64,000 nt of DNA from Leishmania mexicana MHOM/GT/2001/U1103 (GCF_000234665.1 NC_018333.1:1112339-1176338), one strand, 5' to 3'; counted from the first letter of the stretch, positions 51,835-62,978 are shown. Numbers and translations are program-made. Notes: generated from the sequence alone by a model not told the origin.

Positions 51835-52858
51835 CAGCAGCAGCAAGCCAGCACTTCTCTAGCGATCTCCACACATGCGCATCTTTCCCTTCGTCCTTTT
51901 CTGTGTGGAGGTAGTGCTGCGTCTTGTATGCCCTCCCCTCCCCCAGCCGCGTTCTTCGCCACGTTGGTGTGATGTGTCCCTCCTCGTAAAGTAGCTGGTC
52001 CCAAGAAGAAAGGCACCTTCCCAGAGGACACGATGCAACGCTGCAGGGCCAAGGTGATGGGCGCAGTGATGATAATGTGCGTACGTCTTCGTTTTGATGT
52101 TGACGGCGTGCCGCCCCTCTGTTGTTCCCTTTTCCTTTTCTCCCCCGCTGTTCGTCTGACTTACCTGGCATTTAACGGACGATTAAGGCACGCCAGAGGC
52201 CATTGCTCAATCAAACATAAGTACACTCTCCCAGACAACCCCCGTGCGGATTCGCCGCTGCCTCTCTTAAATGCACCAAAGCCTGGGTGCCGCGCAGACC
52301 GGGATAGAGCATGACAGCGAAGAGCTCCCTCACGTGCCACTCTTTCACGCTTGTGACTCCGCTGACTGTATCTACGGTGAGGTCCTCGGTGTTTGTCAAG
52401 GTCCGTTTACCGTTTGCTTCTAAGGTTGGACATCCCCTAATGGTGCGCACGTCCTTCTCGCTACGTCTTTTGTATTGGCTCTTGTTTTTGCTTTTGCTTT
52501 TCGATCCGTATGCATTCTGCGCTCCGGCATACACACACACACACGTTTGCGAATACACGTCGACGCGTATTCCGCCCCTTGTTTGCCCTCGCAATGAGCG
52601 CATTTCTTTTTTGTTGTCTGTTTGCGTCACGACTGAACTCGCTGGCATTCTCAGTCGTCGCGTTTCTCTCTGCCCCTCTCTCCCTGTGGGTGGTATTGTG
52701 CACCTTCCTACATACGGCAGGAGCAGAAAAGCGGTCTCGCTCGCGTCCTTGCACACCAGAGGAGCCAGCGCCACACCCCCAGGAACACTACCCATTTCCA
52801 CTGTTCCACATCAGAAGCAACACGCTGAGGCACACCCGCACGCACAAGGAGAGTCTAA
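51835..52858. other. Intergenic region between the DEAH helicase and the ankyrin gene
   Basis: Long pyrimidine tracts on the plus strand (for example 51880-51950, 52605-52690) fit 3' UTR and splice signals. No convincing gene. The frame 52311-52862 consists of leader-like Thr/Ser/Leu sequence. Confidence 0.5.
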
Positions 52859-54094
52859 ATGAATTTTGGCGTCATTGGCGGGCAGCAGGGTCCCAAGGCG
52901 CTCCTGGATGCGGTGCAGCAGGCGGTCCGCGACGGCAACCTCGAAACTCTCCGTCGCCTCTCCAAAGAGTTCCTTGCAATTAGCGACAACGTAGAGAAGT
53001 GCCGAGACGAAAATGGCAACACTATCGTCCACCTCGCCCTGGGCAAGAACACAACTACGCTCGAGTACGTCATCAAGTCACTCCACGCGAACGTCAACGC
53101 CACAAATGCGCAGGGGCGCACTCCTTTGCATGAGGCAGTGACACAGGACTACATAGCGTGCTGCCAGGTGCTCCTCGATCACGGCGCAGACGACACCATT
53201 CAGTCCACGACGCAGTCCACTCCTTTTCACACGGCCGCGGCGTGTGGAAGCATCGAGGGCATGGAGGTGATTCTCCGCCACAGCGACAATCCGAAGGGGA
53301 AGGTGAACGAGCTAGACCGGCAGCGTAGTTCTGCCCTGCACAAGTGCGCATTTGACGGAGACGTGCGAGTGAGTCGGTGGCTGGTTGAGCACGGCGCCAA
53401 CGTTGATGCGGCCGACTCCACAGATGCGACGCCACTCCTCATAGCCGTGAGGATGGGCCAGACAGAGGTGGCGGAGTACCTCTTGCGAAATGGGGCGGAC
53501 TGCAACCGGCAAGACCAGCAGGGCAACAGTGGCTTGCACTTCTGCGCCGTCCGCGGCGATGTCAAGGTAGCCCAGCTGCTCCTTGCCGCTGGGGCCAACC
53601 CACGTTTGCTCAACGAGGAGTACGATACTCCACTGCACATCCTTGCCCGAAACTCGCGCCTTGACTCTGGGGCTTGGGAGATGGGGGGATTGCTGCTCAT
53701 GGCCGGCTGCGACCCGCTGCAGGTCAACGTGTCCAACAAGAAGCCGAGCGACTACGTCAGTCGCGGACTGAAGAAGATGTTCACCAAGGAGGAAGTCGAG
53801 CAGCGGCTGCGCAGGGAGGCGCAGCTTCGGGAAGATAGTGACGCCGAGCTCGCCAAGGCGTGGGAGCAGTGCGCGCAGTGGAAAACCAAAGTGCTTGAGA
53901 ACATCTCCTCACGGCGCTTCTTGGAGGCAGCGGAGGATGTGCGGCTCGCGCGGGAGAAGGAGGAGCGCATTCGCGCCGCCAACGACGCGAGAATGACGTA
54001 TGACGAGGCGCTCGCGAAGTGCCAGTTCTTGGAGGCGGAGATACAGCGGAAGAAGGCAATGTTGGAGAAGACGCTCACAAAATCCGGGCGTTAG
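52859..54094 (+). CDS. Ankyrin-repeat protein with C-terminal coiled coil, 411 aa
   Basis: Residues about 50-300 hold seven ankyrin repeats with clear GxTPLHxAVxxGxxxxxxxLLxxGA units, for example AQGRTPLHEAVTQDYIACCQ, TPLLIAVRMGQTEVAEYLLR and SGLHFCAVRGDVKVAQLLLA. Residues 310-411 are Glu/Arg/Lys-rich coiled coil ending MLEKTLTKSGR. There is no catalytic domain, signal peptide or TM segment. The design suggests a scaffold or adaptor. Flagellar and cytoskeletal ankyrin proteins of this size are frequent in trypanosomatids, but the partner is unknown. It starts MNFGVIGGQQGPKALLDAVQQ at the first ATG after a purine-rich leader. It is an ordinary member of the rightward array. Confidence 0.82.
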   Translation: MNFGVIGGQQGPKALLDAVQQAVRDGNLETLRRLSKEFLAISDNVEKCRDENGNTIVHLALGKNTTTLEYVIKSLHANVNATNAQGRTPLHEAVTQDYIACCQVLLDHGADDTIQSTTQSTPFHTAAACGSIEGMEVILRHSDNPKGKVNELDRQRSSALHKCAFDGDVRVSRWLVEHGANVDAADSTDATPLLIAVRMGQTEVAEYLLRNGADCNRQDQQGNSGLHFCAVRGDVKVAQLLLAAGANPRLLNEEYDTPLHILARNSRLDSGAWEMGGLLLMAGCDPLQVNVSNKKPSDYVSRGLKKMFTKEEVEQRLRREAQLREDSDAELAKAWEQCAQWKTKVLENISSRRFLEAAEDVRLAREKEERIRAANDARMTYDEALAKCQFLEAEIQRKKAMLEKTLTKSGR

Positions 54095-54792
54095 GGGGCT
54101 GCAATCTCTCCCCCTCCCTCGCACTCCTTCTTACCTCCTCTCACTGCTTCTCTGCCACGCGTTTTTGCTCTTCGAGGGAGGCGGAAGCTGGGAAGAGAGC
54201 GGAGAGGGGACGAGTGTGCACTTCCACGCGTTCCTCCTCCGTTTTGTTTTTCTCGTCTTGTGTGCTTGGCTGTTTCTTTCCCCTCGCCACCGCCCCTCCC
54301 AAACTCACCCAAGATGTACAGTACGCGTCGCGAGACCATCGACAAAACCGCCCCGCAACAAGAGGATGGCTTACGACCCTACAAGAAACGAAAAAAAAAA
54401 GACATCGACAACAGCAACAAGGAGATGCGCAACGCCTAGAGCTATGTGGACGTGCTGCCTGTCTCGACGGCTATGTTTTCGAGGTACTTGGCCTCTTTTT
54501 GTGTTCACCCCAGGCTTGATCTTGTAACCTCCTCGCCGACCTCATCGCATCGTGTGGCGTCAAGAGCTGAACGAGACGTAGCCTCAAGAAAAGAGGGAGG
54601 GGTCTGCATTCGTGGCGCGACGTGCGTGAGCTCTGACTATTGGGCTAAGTGGAGGAATGCCGTGGAACGCCTTTCGTTCCCCGTCTCTCTTTCTCTGGTC
54701 CCGTGAGTGTATCCTCTCTACTTCACGCCCCCACTCTCACTTTCGCTCTGTGACACTACTCAACGAGGTAGTGGACGAAAAGGATTGCTGAC
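54095..54792. other. Intergenic region between the ankyrin gene and the two-TM orphan
   Basis: C/T-rich plus strand (54105-54310) consistent with transcript UTRs and splice signals. Short frames only; no gene seen. Confidence 0.5.
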
Positions 54793-55290
54793 ATGAAGTC
54801 CGTGAAGGAGCGCGATGCTGCTGGGATGGCGGCATTTGAGCTGGCCCTGCAGTACAGCTTCGTCCGGCAAGATCGCTCCTACCACTTTGTGCAGCTGCTG
54901 ACGGCGCTGTGCTCCTTCGTGTTCTTCTCACAGTTGACGGCTCTCAATGTGCTTCTCGTTCTTCCGCCGCTGGTGCCGTCAGTGGAGCGGCATGTGGAAT
55001 TTCTGCGCGCCTACAGTCATCCGCTCTTGGCGGTACTTTCTCTGGTGGCGCTGCTGCTGATCCGGGCCAGTAAGAAGCGCTTCGTCATCGAGCCCGGAGA
55101 GCACACGATGGAACGGCTCAACCGCGACGTTCTGGAACCGTGTCTCGGCATGAAGTTCGATACACGCACAGGAATGCTGTTCTCCGACTTCCGCGCCGGC
55201 AGTCTGCGCGGGCGCGAGAACTACTATTCCCTTCGCTACCTCGATGACCCGCCGCAGCCCCTAGCTTCCGCGACAGAGATGAAAGCTTGA
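54793..55290 (+). CDS. Small membrane protein of unknown function, 165 aa
   Basis: Not recognised. Two hydrophobic segments, residues about 33-61 and 77-90, form a probable helical hairpin. A soluble C-terminal half of about 70 residues follows (KRFVIEPGEHTMERLNRDVL, then EPCLGMKFDTRTGMLFSDFR). There is no cleavable-looking signal peptide. Length and topology recall small ER or endomembrane proteins, but no motif allows a family to be named. Non-repetitive composition, array strand and clear codon bias support it as real. The start is the first ATG after a pyrimidine-rich stretch. Confidence 0.7.
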   Translation: MKSVKERDAAGMAAFELALQYSFVRQDRSYHFVQLLTALCSFVFFSQLTALNVLLVLPPLVPSVERHVEFLRAYSHPLLAVLSLVALLLIRASKKRFVIEPGEHTMERLNRDVLEPCLGMKFDTRTGMLFSDFRAGSLRGRENYYSLRYLDDPPQPLASATEMKA

Positions 55291-56246
55291 GGACGGAGGA
55301 AGGAAAGCCGGCGCGCTTATTTGAGGGCAGCCAATACGGAACGGAGGGAAGGAAGCACCGAAAAGTGTGCCATGCGCGTCTGCTGAATAACGAGAGTCGA
55401 AGCAAAGCACACCAACATACCGATGCGATGACATGAAGTCCATAGGCAAGCATCTATTCAAACGGCACCGAAGCTCGTTTTTGTTTTCGGTTAGTTGAGG
55501 GCAACCACCGACTTTGCCGCTGGCAGGGGACGCACTGAAAGAGGGACACGTGCTTTACGGAGGGGGGGGGGCGCGCATCAGCTGCGTGTGTATGTCTGTG
55601 CCTGTAGGCTACTGCGCATGGACTCGACGATTGGCGGTGAAGAGGGGTGGGGGTGGGGAGGTGCGGAAAAGGTCTGAAGCGGCGTCACAATCGCGTTACA
55701 GCTGGTTTCTCTTTCCATGTGTCGTCTCTTTCGCTGCTCACTACCTGTCACCCTCCTTTCCGCTGCAAGCGGATTCACCGCTGCTGCGACTCAACATCAA
55801 GTGCCAGGGTGGCTTACTTTCGTACTTCGCATGTACGGTTGCTCACCCCTTTCCCTCGTAGCCTTCCAACCCCCCGACTCTTCTGTCTCTATCAGCCCCG
55901 TGGCGTTTTACCACGTTGCTGTTTTTTTTTCGCGGCACATCTCCGTACTCCCTCGTGTCAGCATCGTATTGGAAAATAAGGGACGGGAGTCAGGTTGCAG
56001 TTCTCTCAGCGCCATTCCCTCCCTAACCATCCCCTGCCACTAAGCTCTGCGTTTCGTCTTCTCTCGTTGTCGTGGGGATCTCTGAAAACGTGAGGGGCAA
56101 AGCAAGCCACCGCCTTCTCCCTCCCTCTAGAGAGGACGCAGTCATTCATATTGTGTGCTGGCTACACCACTTCTCCCCTCCTTCTCAGCCCTCGCGGCTA
56201 CTTCGACTCTTTCTGTTTCACAAAGGCATCTAGAAGCGGGAAAAGG
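55291..56246. other. Intergenic region between the two-TM orphan and the phosphatase gene
   Basis: Alternating purine-rich and C/T-rich blocks; pyrimidine tracts near 56110-56220 suit trans-splicing of the phosphatase mRNA. A G10 run lies near 55561. No gene seen. Confidence 0.5.
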
Positions 56247-57362
56247 ATGATATTGCTCTGGAAGAAATCGCTGTCTCTGCTGCTGTCTGCAGCACTCATC
56301 ATCGCAGCCTTCGCGGTCGCGCTGAGTGCTGAGGCGCGCCGCATTGTCGCCGTTGGGGATCTGCACGGCGACTACGAGCAGAGCGTCTCCGTCTTGCGTC
56401 TTACGCGTCTCATCGACAACCGCAATCACTGGATCGGTGAGGATGCGCTTCTGGTTCAACTGGGGGACATTCTTGATGTTGGCCCCGACGATATTCTCAT
56501 TGTGCGCCTGTTAATGAGGCTGCATCAGGAGGCCCACGCCAAAGGGGGCGATGTGATTGAGTTGTTGGGCAACCACGAGCTGCGCAACTTCCGGGGTGAC
56601 TACAAGGCGGTGGACAAGGCGAGCCTGGCCGCTAGTGGTGGACAGAAAGGGCGTGACGTGCTTCTGTCCAACGCGACAGACCTTGGCAGATACCTGCGAA
56701 CTCGCAAGGCGATCTTTCACTACGGCCCGTTTCTCTTCATGCACGGAGGCTTCTCTACGGCGACGGCCAGCATGATCACGAGCCTCAGCAAGGTCGAGCA
56801 GTTCAATTCAGAGCTCACCAAGGCGCTCATGAACGGCACCATCTCACCTCTGGCGCGAAACGGACTGAACCTGACTGAGGACGATGTGGACGACGTCGCC
56901 AACCCTATTCTCGTGCGCAGCGTCTTGAATGTCAAGTGCAACGCACTGCGAAAGGTGCTCGACAAGAAGTTCCCGGGCATTCAGTCTGTCGTCGTGGGCC
57001 ACGTTCCACATGACCCACGCGACTTCGATGGCTGGCGGCTCTGCGGGGGTCGGCTTATCGACATCGACTTCGGCATGTCGCGCTGGAAGAAGGGAGACCC
57101 AGGGCACGTGGCGGCTCTGGAGATCGAGGAAGCCACGTGGCATGTGCAGCTTATCGAGACGTCCACTGCATCCAGCTTGGTCTCGGGTACGAGCGCACCT
57201 TTCCCGGATTCCAAGGCGGCCTATTACCTAGTGAGTCTCTCCGCGCTCATTGTGGTGGGCGCTGTCGGCGTCTTGCTTGCGGCGTACTATTTGCAGTTGC
57301 GCTCCGCCGCGGCATGGGAGCCGCTACTTAAAGCGGGCACGAGTCATTACGGCACAGTGTAG
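56247..57362 (+). CDS. Shewanella-like (SLP-type) metallophosphatase, membrane-anchored
   Basis: A 371-residue calcineurin-like phosphoesterase of the bacterial-like SLP group. Metal-binding motifs seen: GDLHGD (37-42), GDILDVG (73-79) and GNHE (108-111), then VVGHVPHD near 250. An N-terminal hydrophobic segment (residues 8-28) may be a signal peptide or anchor. A second TM is near the C-terminus (VSLSALIVVGAVGVLLAAYY). The catalytic domain would then face an ER/extracytoplasmic lumen or the cytosol, depending on whether the first segment is cleaved. The second motif reads GDILDVG, where most PPP enzymes have GDxVDRG, so the arginine is replaced by valine. The longer open frame begins before any ATG; 56247 is the first ATG. 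Confidence 0.83.
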   Translation: MILLWKKSLSLLLSAALIIAAFAVALSAEARRIVAVGDLHGDYEQSVSVLRLTRLIDNRNHWIGEDALLVQLGDILDVGPDDILIVRLLMRLHQEAHAKGGDVIELLGNHELRNFRGDYKAVDKASLAASGGQKGRDVLLSNATDLGRYLRTRKAIFHYGPFLFMHGGFSTATASMITSLSKVEQFNSELTKALMNGTISPLARNGLNLTEDDVDDVANPILVRSVLNVKCNALRKVLDKKFPGIQSVVVGHVPHDPRDFDGWRLCGGRLIDIDFGMSRWKKGDPGHVAALEIEEATWHVQLIETSTASSLVSGTSAPFPDSKAAYYLVSLSALIVVGAVGVLLAAYYLQLRSAAAWEPLLKAGTSHYGTV

Positions 57363-58720
57363 CGGGGCTCGTTTGGCGCACTCGTCTAAAGGGCACTGGG
57401 GAGGGGAGTGCCAGTGAGGTAAAGTCCTCCCTCTCTCTTTCTTCCACCGCGCTGTGCACCGAATCTCGCTCTTCCTCTCTTCCTTCTCCGTTGACGGTGT
57501 TTACTCCTCTACTTATACTAATGCAGAGGCATTGAGGAGTCGCATGGCTGCGGCGGCTTGTGTCGGCGGGAGAGAGAGATAGGGAGAGGGCGAGAGACGA
57601 CGCCGCACATGAATGGCTTCCGAGGCGGCTCTTTTCGGCGGTGGTGTGCCGCTCTCTTTTTGTCCCTTGGGGTGTGTCGCTGTCGCTACCGGCACATGGC
57701 TCGCTCGTTTTTTTTTTTTCGCATAACGCGCGTTACAGTGTTACTCCTCCGCTCTTGTGCGTTTCTTGTCTAACTTCGATATTCCTCTCTTTCTCTGCGA
57801 CAGAGATGCTAACATCGCCGTGTTCGTGGCGATACGCATGTGCGTGTGCTTGGGTGCCTTAACTCCTTACATAATTTCTGGATTTGTGTTACACGGTGGC
57901 AACGACTCTGACAGCGACTGAGGGGGGCCCTTGTCTCTCGGTGCGTTTGGATGCTTCCTTACTCACCACATGCTCGACAACTCTCCCCCCTTCCTCCTAC
58001 TTGGGAAGCGTCTACCAATGCGCGTAGGAGGGGAGGAAGGGGCGGCGGCGGCGGCGAAAAAAAAAAGGATAACAATTGGATATGTACAACATCACATCAA
58101 CTACATCACCGACACTAAAAAAATCATGAACACACCGGCAACTGATTTTCGGACAGGTCACATAGCGACTGGCGTTGTGGGGTGGGGTGGAGGGAGTTTG
58201 CGGAAAAGACTGAGAACAAGAACACCACTGTGTGCCCCTCTTCTTAAACCCCTCTCTCTGTATCTCACTTTAGTGCGATTTCTTGCCGCTTCCATTGTTG
58301 ACCCTGACGCGTCTACGACTGTCGCATGCGCAGGTGTGCACCCGACGAGAGCCAAACGTGTGGAACTGAAAGTTCTCCACTCACCTCTCCTTCCTTTTCT
58401 GCCGTCCCCCCTTTCCCCCGCGTCCCTTTCGACGCCTTCTTCATGTTCTTCCCCAACAGCCAGCCGTCTACACCCCGCTGCACTCCTGCCGCCATTTTTT
58501 TTCACTGGCACTCGTGCCTTTTCCACTCCGCCGTGCGTATCTTCTTGGCGCCAGTGGGAGTGGGCTGCCCCTGTCTCGTGCCGCTTACGTGCAGCAGGTG
58601 CTTGGAAAGCACTCGCCTTTCTCCTCTCTCCCCCTTTTAGCCATCCATCAATGCCGGGCACACACTCCCACCCGCACACACCAACGCACTGCAGACATTT
58701 CGCACGATTCGCCTTTCGCA
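57363..58720. other. Intergenic region between the phosphatase and the 1037-aa gene
   Basis: C/T-rich blocks (57420-57500, 58385-58460) consistent with UTRs and a trans-splice tract. A 315-codon plus-strand frame (57970-58917) overlaps the next gene in a different frame and is rich in Pro/Ser/Leu and Arg; I do not support it as a gene. Confidence 0.5.
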
Positions 58721-61700
58721 ATGCCCAAGAAAGAAAAGAAGGCGCCGATCCCTTCGGTGACCGCGCCAGGCATCACCGAGGAGGAGCGCTTGCTGGAGGT
58801 GCATCTGCACTGGGATGTGGAGGCACAAGCGGCGCCAGACATGCTGGTTCTCGTGCGACTCTGTCAGGAGGATCACTTCATTCTTCCTCGCCAGCTGCCA
58901 GTCGACGCCAACAGTGACTGTGCCGCTGACGGGCAACAACAGTCGCTTCGGCAGCAACCGTCTGCTGCTCCCCCGCTTCTCCTCCTAGTCAAGCAGACGG
59001 TCATTGTAGGCGGGTCGACTGTACGCCACACACTACTTAATGATAGCAAGGCGAACCGCATTGACGTGTACGCCCTCCCGAGCGCCAGCGTTGGCAACGA
59101 AGCAGGTGGCAAGCAGGCTGGCGGCGCAGCGGGGAAGCGTTTGAAGAGCGTGACACCGGCTGCCGCGAAATCCAAAGGGAAGGTGGCGGCCGGGCTCACG
59201 GCTCTCCCCGACGGTGCCCGACACATTGGGGGGACGGCGCTATCGTTTGTTCCACTTCTTGCAAGCTCCACAATGGACGTCTCTGTGTCGCTCGCCGCGG
59301 GTTCACTCGTCGATGCCGACGACTGCCTGAGCTTCCGCGTGCGTTGCCACGATTCACTGCTGCTGTCTGCGCAGTGCATGTCTCAGTGTCGTCCAGTGTT
59401 GGTGCGTGTATACGGCGTCGCGGGACTGCCCACCTTGAAGTCCACATCTGACTCCTCACTCACAAAGGACATAACTGAAGCTGCGACTGCCGATTCACGC
59501 CGTCGTCTGCGCGCTTGTGTCACGCTGGCAGGGAGATGCGTGACGGCACCCATACTGCCGATTACACCTGCAATCTCCGCCGATGAGGCCGTGGCCCCGT
59601 CCTCGTCCCCGTCACACAGCCCGACGGCCAATTTCCACGATCACATTCTCTTTTTGCATGAGTTGGGCACACCCCTCGACGTGTACCGGAAACTCTACAG
59701 CACACCATGCGAGGTGTCGCTGTGGCAATCCTTCGAGATGGATGCTCAGGGGACGGTGGCAGCCGCTGCAGGCGCCACCTCGCCGCCGGAGAAGAGCACA
59801 GAGGTCTTACTTGGCAGCGGCAGCTTTTCGGTGCGCGACTTTTTGACAGACGATCAAACACGCTTTTCTGAGACGGTGCAGCTGCTGCCTGGTCGCTCCA
59901 CGGTGAACCTTGCAAAGGATTGCACATGCCTCACCACCGGCTGTAGCGTTTCCGTACGCCTTGACTTTTTCCAGCCCTTCACCCCTCTGCAACATGTTGA
60001 CCAGGAGGGGAAGCCGCTGCCCCGAAAGGCCTTCTTGACGCGTGCGCTTGTGCGCCTGCCGTACGCGGCTCCGTGGATGGCCGACTTTCTGACGGTCCTC
60101 CTGCGCGAGGTCACGGCGCTGCCTCGCGCCACGGAGGACGTGCAGCTTTATCTACCGCCGCCGCCGCCACCGCCACCCGCCGAAACCGCGGAGAAGGAAA
60201 AGTCAACTGGGGGACGCAACGGCACCACCCACGTCCGCGGCGCGGCACCGCCTGCCGCTTCCTCTTCCTCGAAGCGACCAGGTAGCGGCAGCGGGAATCG
60301 CAAGGCGGGCAAGGCAATCGGACGCCCTTCCCCACCAGACCTCGTGCCAGCCCCGCCATTGCCGTCTTTCGCAGGCGAACTGAAGGTGTACTCGCCGCCG
60401 GGGCTCAGCGGATTCGAGGTGGCGGACGGAGAGGAACGTCTGTGGTGCTTTGAGGCGACGGTGCCCGAATTGCAACGTGTGCTCAGACAGCTCGGCAGTT
60501 TTGCGGAGGCTCGTGGCGGTGCGACGTCACAGGTGCATATGTATTTCAACGCTGAACTGTTTGTGCCGCAGCGCGCCTACGTGAAGTTCCCGCCATTGGT
60601 GGTTCCACCAGCGGGAATGGCAGCCACATCACCGCCACCCAGCGAGGCCGATGACGCGTCGGTAGCCTTGGAGGTGGAGCCGAGCGGAACGGGCGGACGA
60701 CTTCACCGCATTCGCCTCCGTAGCACTGTTGGCGCCTTGTGCCAGAAGCAGTCCCACTACGTCCGCCACAACCTCTCCGATGACTGCCTGCAGTGCCTGC
60801 TCTCCTTGGCAGCGCTGCTGAGGGCTGCGTCGATGCGGGAGGCCGAGATGCGAGGCTGGATGCCGTCCGCGACACTTCTCATCGCCGCAGAGCGTACCTT
60901 TGGTCAAACTCTAGAAAAGGAAGACTTGTTCGGCGTCACCTTTCCCACCCCCGCTGCATCGCAGACCGCAGTGGTGACGTCGATCGCTATGGATGATACC
61001 ACGGATAGCGCGTCTGAGAGCAACGCCAGCGGCGCCGTTGCATCCCTGATGGCTGAGGCAGCAGTAGGGTCGGTCGTGTTTTTTGACGGTATGCTCAAGG
61101 CTGGGACTCGCCGCCCTGTGCCCGCCGCCGTTCTCCAGCGCTTCCCTGTCTCATTTTGGATGGTGGTGACAAAAACGAAGGAAGAGGTGCTGTGCACCTT
61201 CCCACACAACACCCCCACCGGCCTCGTACAGTACCACATCGAGGGACAGGTAGTGCGGTTCTCCGCTGTGACGTTGCTCTACGTGCTTAAGTGCGTGTGC
61301 CTTGCGCGTAGTGTCACACAGAGCCAAAACGCGGCCTACGAGCTCGTCTTGCGCCAGCGTCAGCGCGAGCAGCACGCGCTGCAACTGGCGAGGATGGCAT
61401 CATCGGCGACCGGCAAGTTCATGGCGGTGCGGCGGGCCTCAGCGGATGCCGTGGGGAATAGCAGAGACGCCTTGCACTGTAGTGTAGACAAGACTCGCGG
61501 CTCTGCCGTCGGCCAAGTACGCGGAACGGACTCCAGTGACGAGGATGGCGCTGAAGAGGCGGACTGGCTAGACTCCATGGACCGGTACTTATACACGTCT
61601 CCTGCTTTCCCAAGCAGGTCATCAGCGCTGTCACGGCGCTTGCAGACGGATCGCGCGAGCTCTCACAAGACGTCCGTTCACACGACCCAACACAGACAAG

Positions 61701-61834
61701 TACCAGGCGTTGCCGCCTCGCTCACGGAGCTCACATACGACGATCTGTGGCGCATGTACGAGCAGCGCGCCCCCACCTCGGCGACGGCGGCACCTGCACG
61801 CGGCCAAGAAAAGCTGCCACCCATCCGATTTTGA
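58721..61834 (+). CDS. Large protein of unknown function, 1037 aa, possibly flagellar
   Basis: Not recognised with confidence. It starts at MPKKEKKAPIPSV, a lysine-rich start seen in many cilium proteins; the upstream frame begins with GTG. The body has several beta-rich, C2- or Ig-like stretches, such as VLVRVYGVAGLPTL and SVSVRLDFFQPF. Two low-complexity linkers include a Pro9 run near residue 478 and an Ala/Ser/Gly-rich part. The C-terminal helical part (QNAAYELVLRQRQREQHAL) is followed by an acidic/Ser-rich tail ending KLPPIRF. The general layout recalls cilia-associated proteins of the CFAP70/CFAP92 sort. This is a weak resemblance, so no name is given. It is the largest orphan in the window. 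Confidence 0.65.
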   Translation: MPKKEKKAPIPSVTAPGITEEERLLEVHLHWDVEAQAAPDMLVLVRLCQEDHFILPRQLPVDANSDCAADGQQQSLRQQPSAAPPLLLLVKQTVIVGGSTVRHTLLNDSKANRIDVYALPSASVGNEAGGKQAGGAAGKRLKSVTPAAAKSKGKVAAGLTALPDGARHIGGTALSFVPLLASSTMDVSVSLAAGSLVDADDCLSFRVRCHDSLLLSAQCMSQCRPVLVRVYGVAGLPTLKSTSDSSLTKDITEAATADSRRRLRACVTLAGRCVTAPILPITPAISADEAVAPSSSPSHSPTANFHDHILFLHELGTPLDVYRKLYSTPCEVSLWQSFEMDAQGTVAAAAGATSPPEKSTEVLLGSGSFSVRDFLTDDQTRFSETVQLLPGRSTVNLAKDCTCLTTGCSVSVRLDFFQPFTPLQHVDQEGKPLPRKAFLTRALVRLPYAAPWMADFLTVLLREVTALPRATEDVQLYLPPPPPPPPAETAEKEKSTGGRNGTTHVRGAAPPAASSSSKRPGSGSGNRKAGKAIGRPSPPDLVPAPPLPSFAGELKVYSPPGLSGFEVADGEERLWCFEATVPELQRVLRQLGSFAEARGGATSQVHMYFNAELFVPQRAYVKFPPLVVPPAGMAATSPPPSEADDASVALEVEPSGTGGRLHRIRLRSTVGALCQKQSHYVRHNLSDDCLQCLLSLAALLRAASMREAEMRGWMPSATLLIAAERTFGQTLEKEDLFGVTFPTPAASQTAVVTSIAMDDTTDSASESNASGAVASLMAEAAVGSVVFFDGMLKAGTRRPVPAAVLQRFPVSFWMVVTKTKEEVLCTFPHNTPTGLVQYHIEGQVVRFSAVTLLYVLKCVCLARSVTQSQNAAYELVLRQRQREQHALQLARMASSATGKFMAVRRASADAVGNSRDALHCSVDKTRGSAVGQVRGTDSSDEDGAEEADWLDSMDRYLYTSPAFPSRSSALSRRLQTDRASSHKTSVHTTQHRQVPGVAASLTELTYDDLWRMYEQRAPTSATAAPARGQEKLPPIRF

Positions 61835-62978
61835 TAGGGAAGAGGGAGACAGCGGTCCTGCCCCACATCCCCCTTTTTTTCTCTTCGCCTACTGATGTAC
61901 ACTATAGGCATGACGAAGCGCGTTGTGCTTCCCACTGCCACCACACATTGTGTGGCTTTGCCGCGTCTCTTCTTTTGGCCGGTCAAGTTCTTGTGCACTA
62001 GCTTCCCGTTTCCATCCCCGCTTTAGCTCGTGTTTGTGTATGTGCGTGGTGTATATATGTGTTTTCTCTGTAAAACGTCTTCCGGATTTTGCTTGAGATG
62101 CTGCAAAGGTGTCAATGGGTCGACGTCTATCTTGCCACCTTCTCCCACCTTTTCTTCTCCAGCGCTTCGCGCGCGAGAGCTCAGTGCAGCAAGAGAAGAC
62201 CGTATAAAAAGAAGAGAACTGTCGCACGCGGACGAGCGCGGCGTGATGCTGCTGTTCAGCAGAGTCGAGCTCCCGCTCTGAGGCCCGTCGCTTCGCATAT
62301 GACTCCCGACGGAGAAGAGAGGGGTGCCTTGCTCGTGTCTGCGCCTGCTTCTAGACGTGTACAGGCGCTTCGCTGCTGTACACAGCTTCGTTGTTGGCGT
62401 CACTTTTCCGTGCCACATTGGTCCTCTCTTTTCCTCTTGACTTGATTGCACGCTTCAAAATGTCTGCTCTGCTCCCCCTGCGCGTTCGTTCTCCAACTCT
62501 GTGCCAGTCTTCACCCTTCCCCCGGTTTCTCTCTCGGTTCTTCGTGCCGTCGCACTTTGCACGCGGCCTCCGCCTCCCCGCCCCACCTTGCACTTGCCCT
62601 CCACATCCGTTCCGCTGCGGTGCTTCTCTCTCTGTCTTTTGCGGTATGCCAACGCCTCAGGATTTGTATTTTTTCATCGGTGCCTACTCTCTTCGCTTCT
62701 TCTCCGTGCGTGTGTGCTCTGTGCCAGACTTGTGGTGGTGCTTCTCCGTCTGTGTCTTTTATTCTCCTCTTCTTCCCTCCTCCTCGGCCCCTGCCTTTAC
62801 GGACACAGTCCCACGTGCAAACATACTCCCATTGCACCCGGCAACAGTCCTGGGGCCAACTCCGCCTCTTTGCACCCCGTCCTCCCTCGCTCTTCTTTTC
62901 CGTCTTCCGCATCGGAGAGATCGAAAGAACGGACGAGCAGGCGCACTGACATCAGTGACATACGTAAACACGCACAAA
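61835..62978. other. Intergenic region between the 1037-aa gene and RAD23
   Basis: C/T-rich plus-strand tracts, strongest at 62880-62918 just before the RAD23 leader. Open frames of 167-253 codons here begin with non-ATG codons or run out of frame into RAD23. No gene seen. Confidence 0.5.

Noticed and set aside
57970..58917. 315-codon plus-strand frame before the 1037-aa gene
   Set aside because: Overlaps the start of a clearly coding gene in another frame; Pro/Ser/Arg/Leu-rich leader-type translation.
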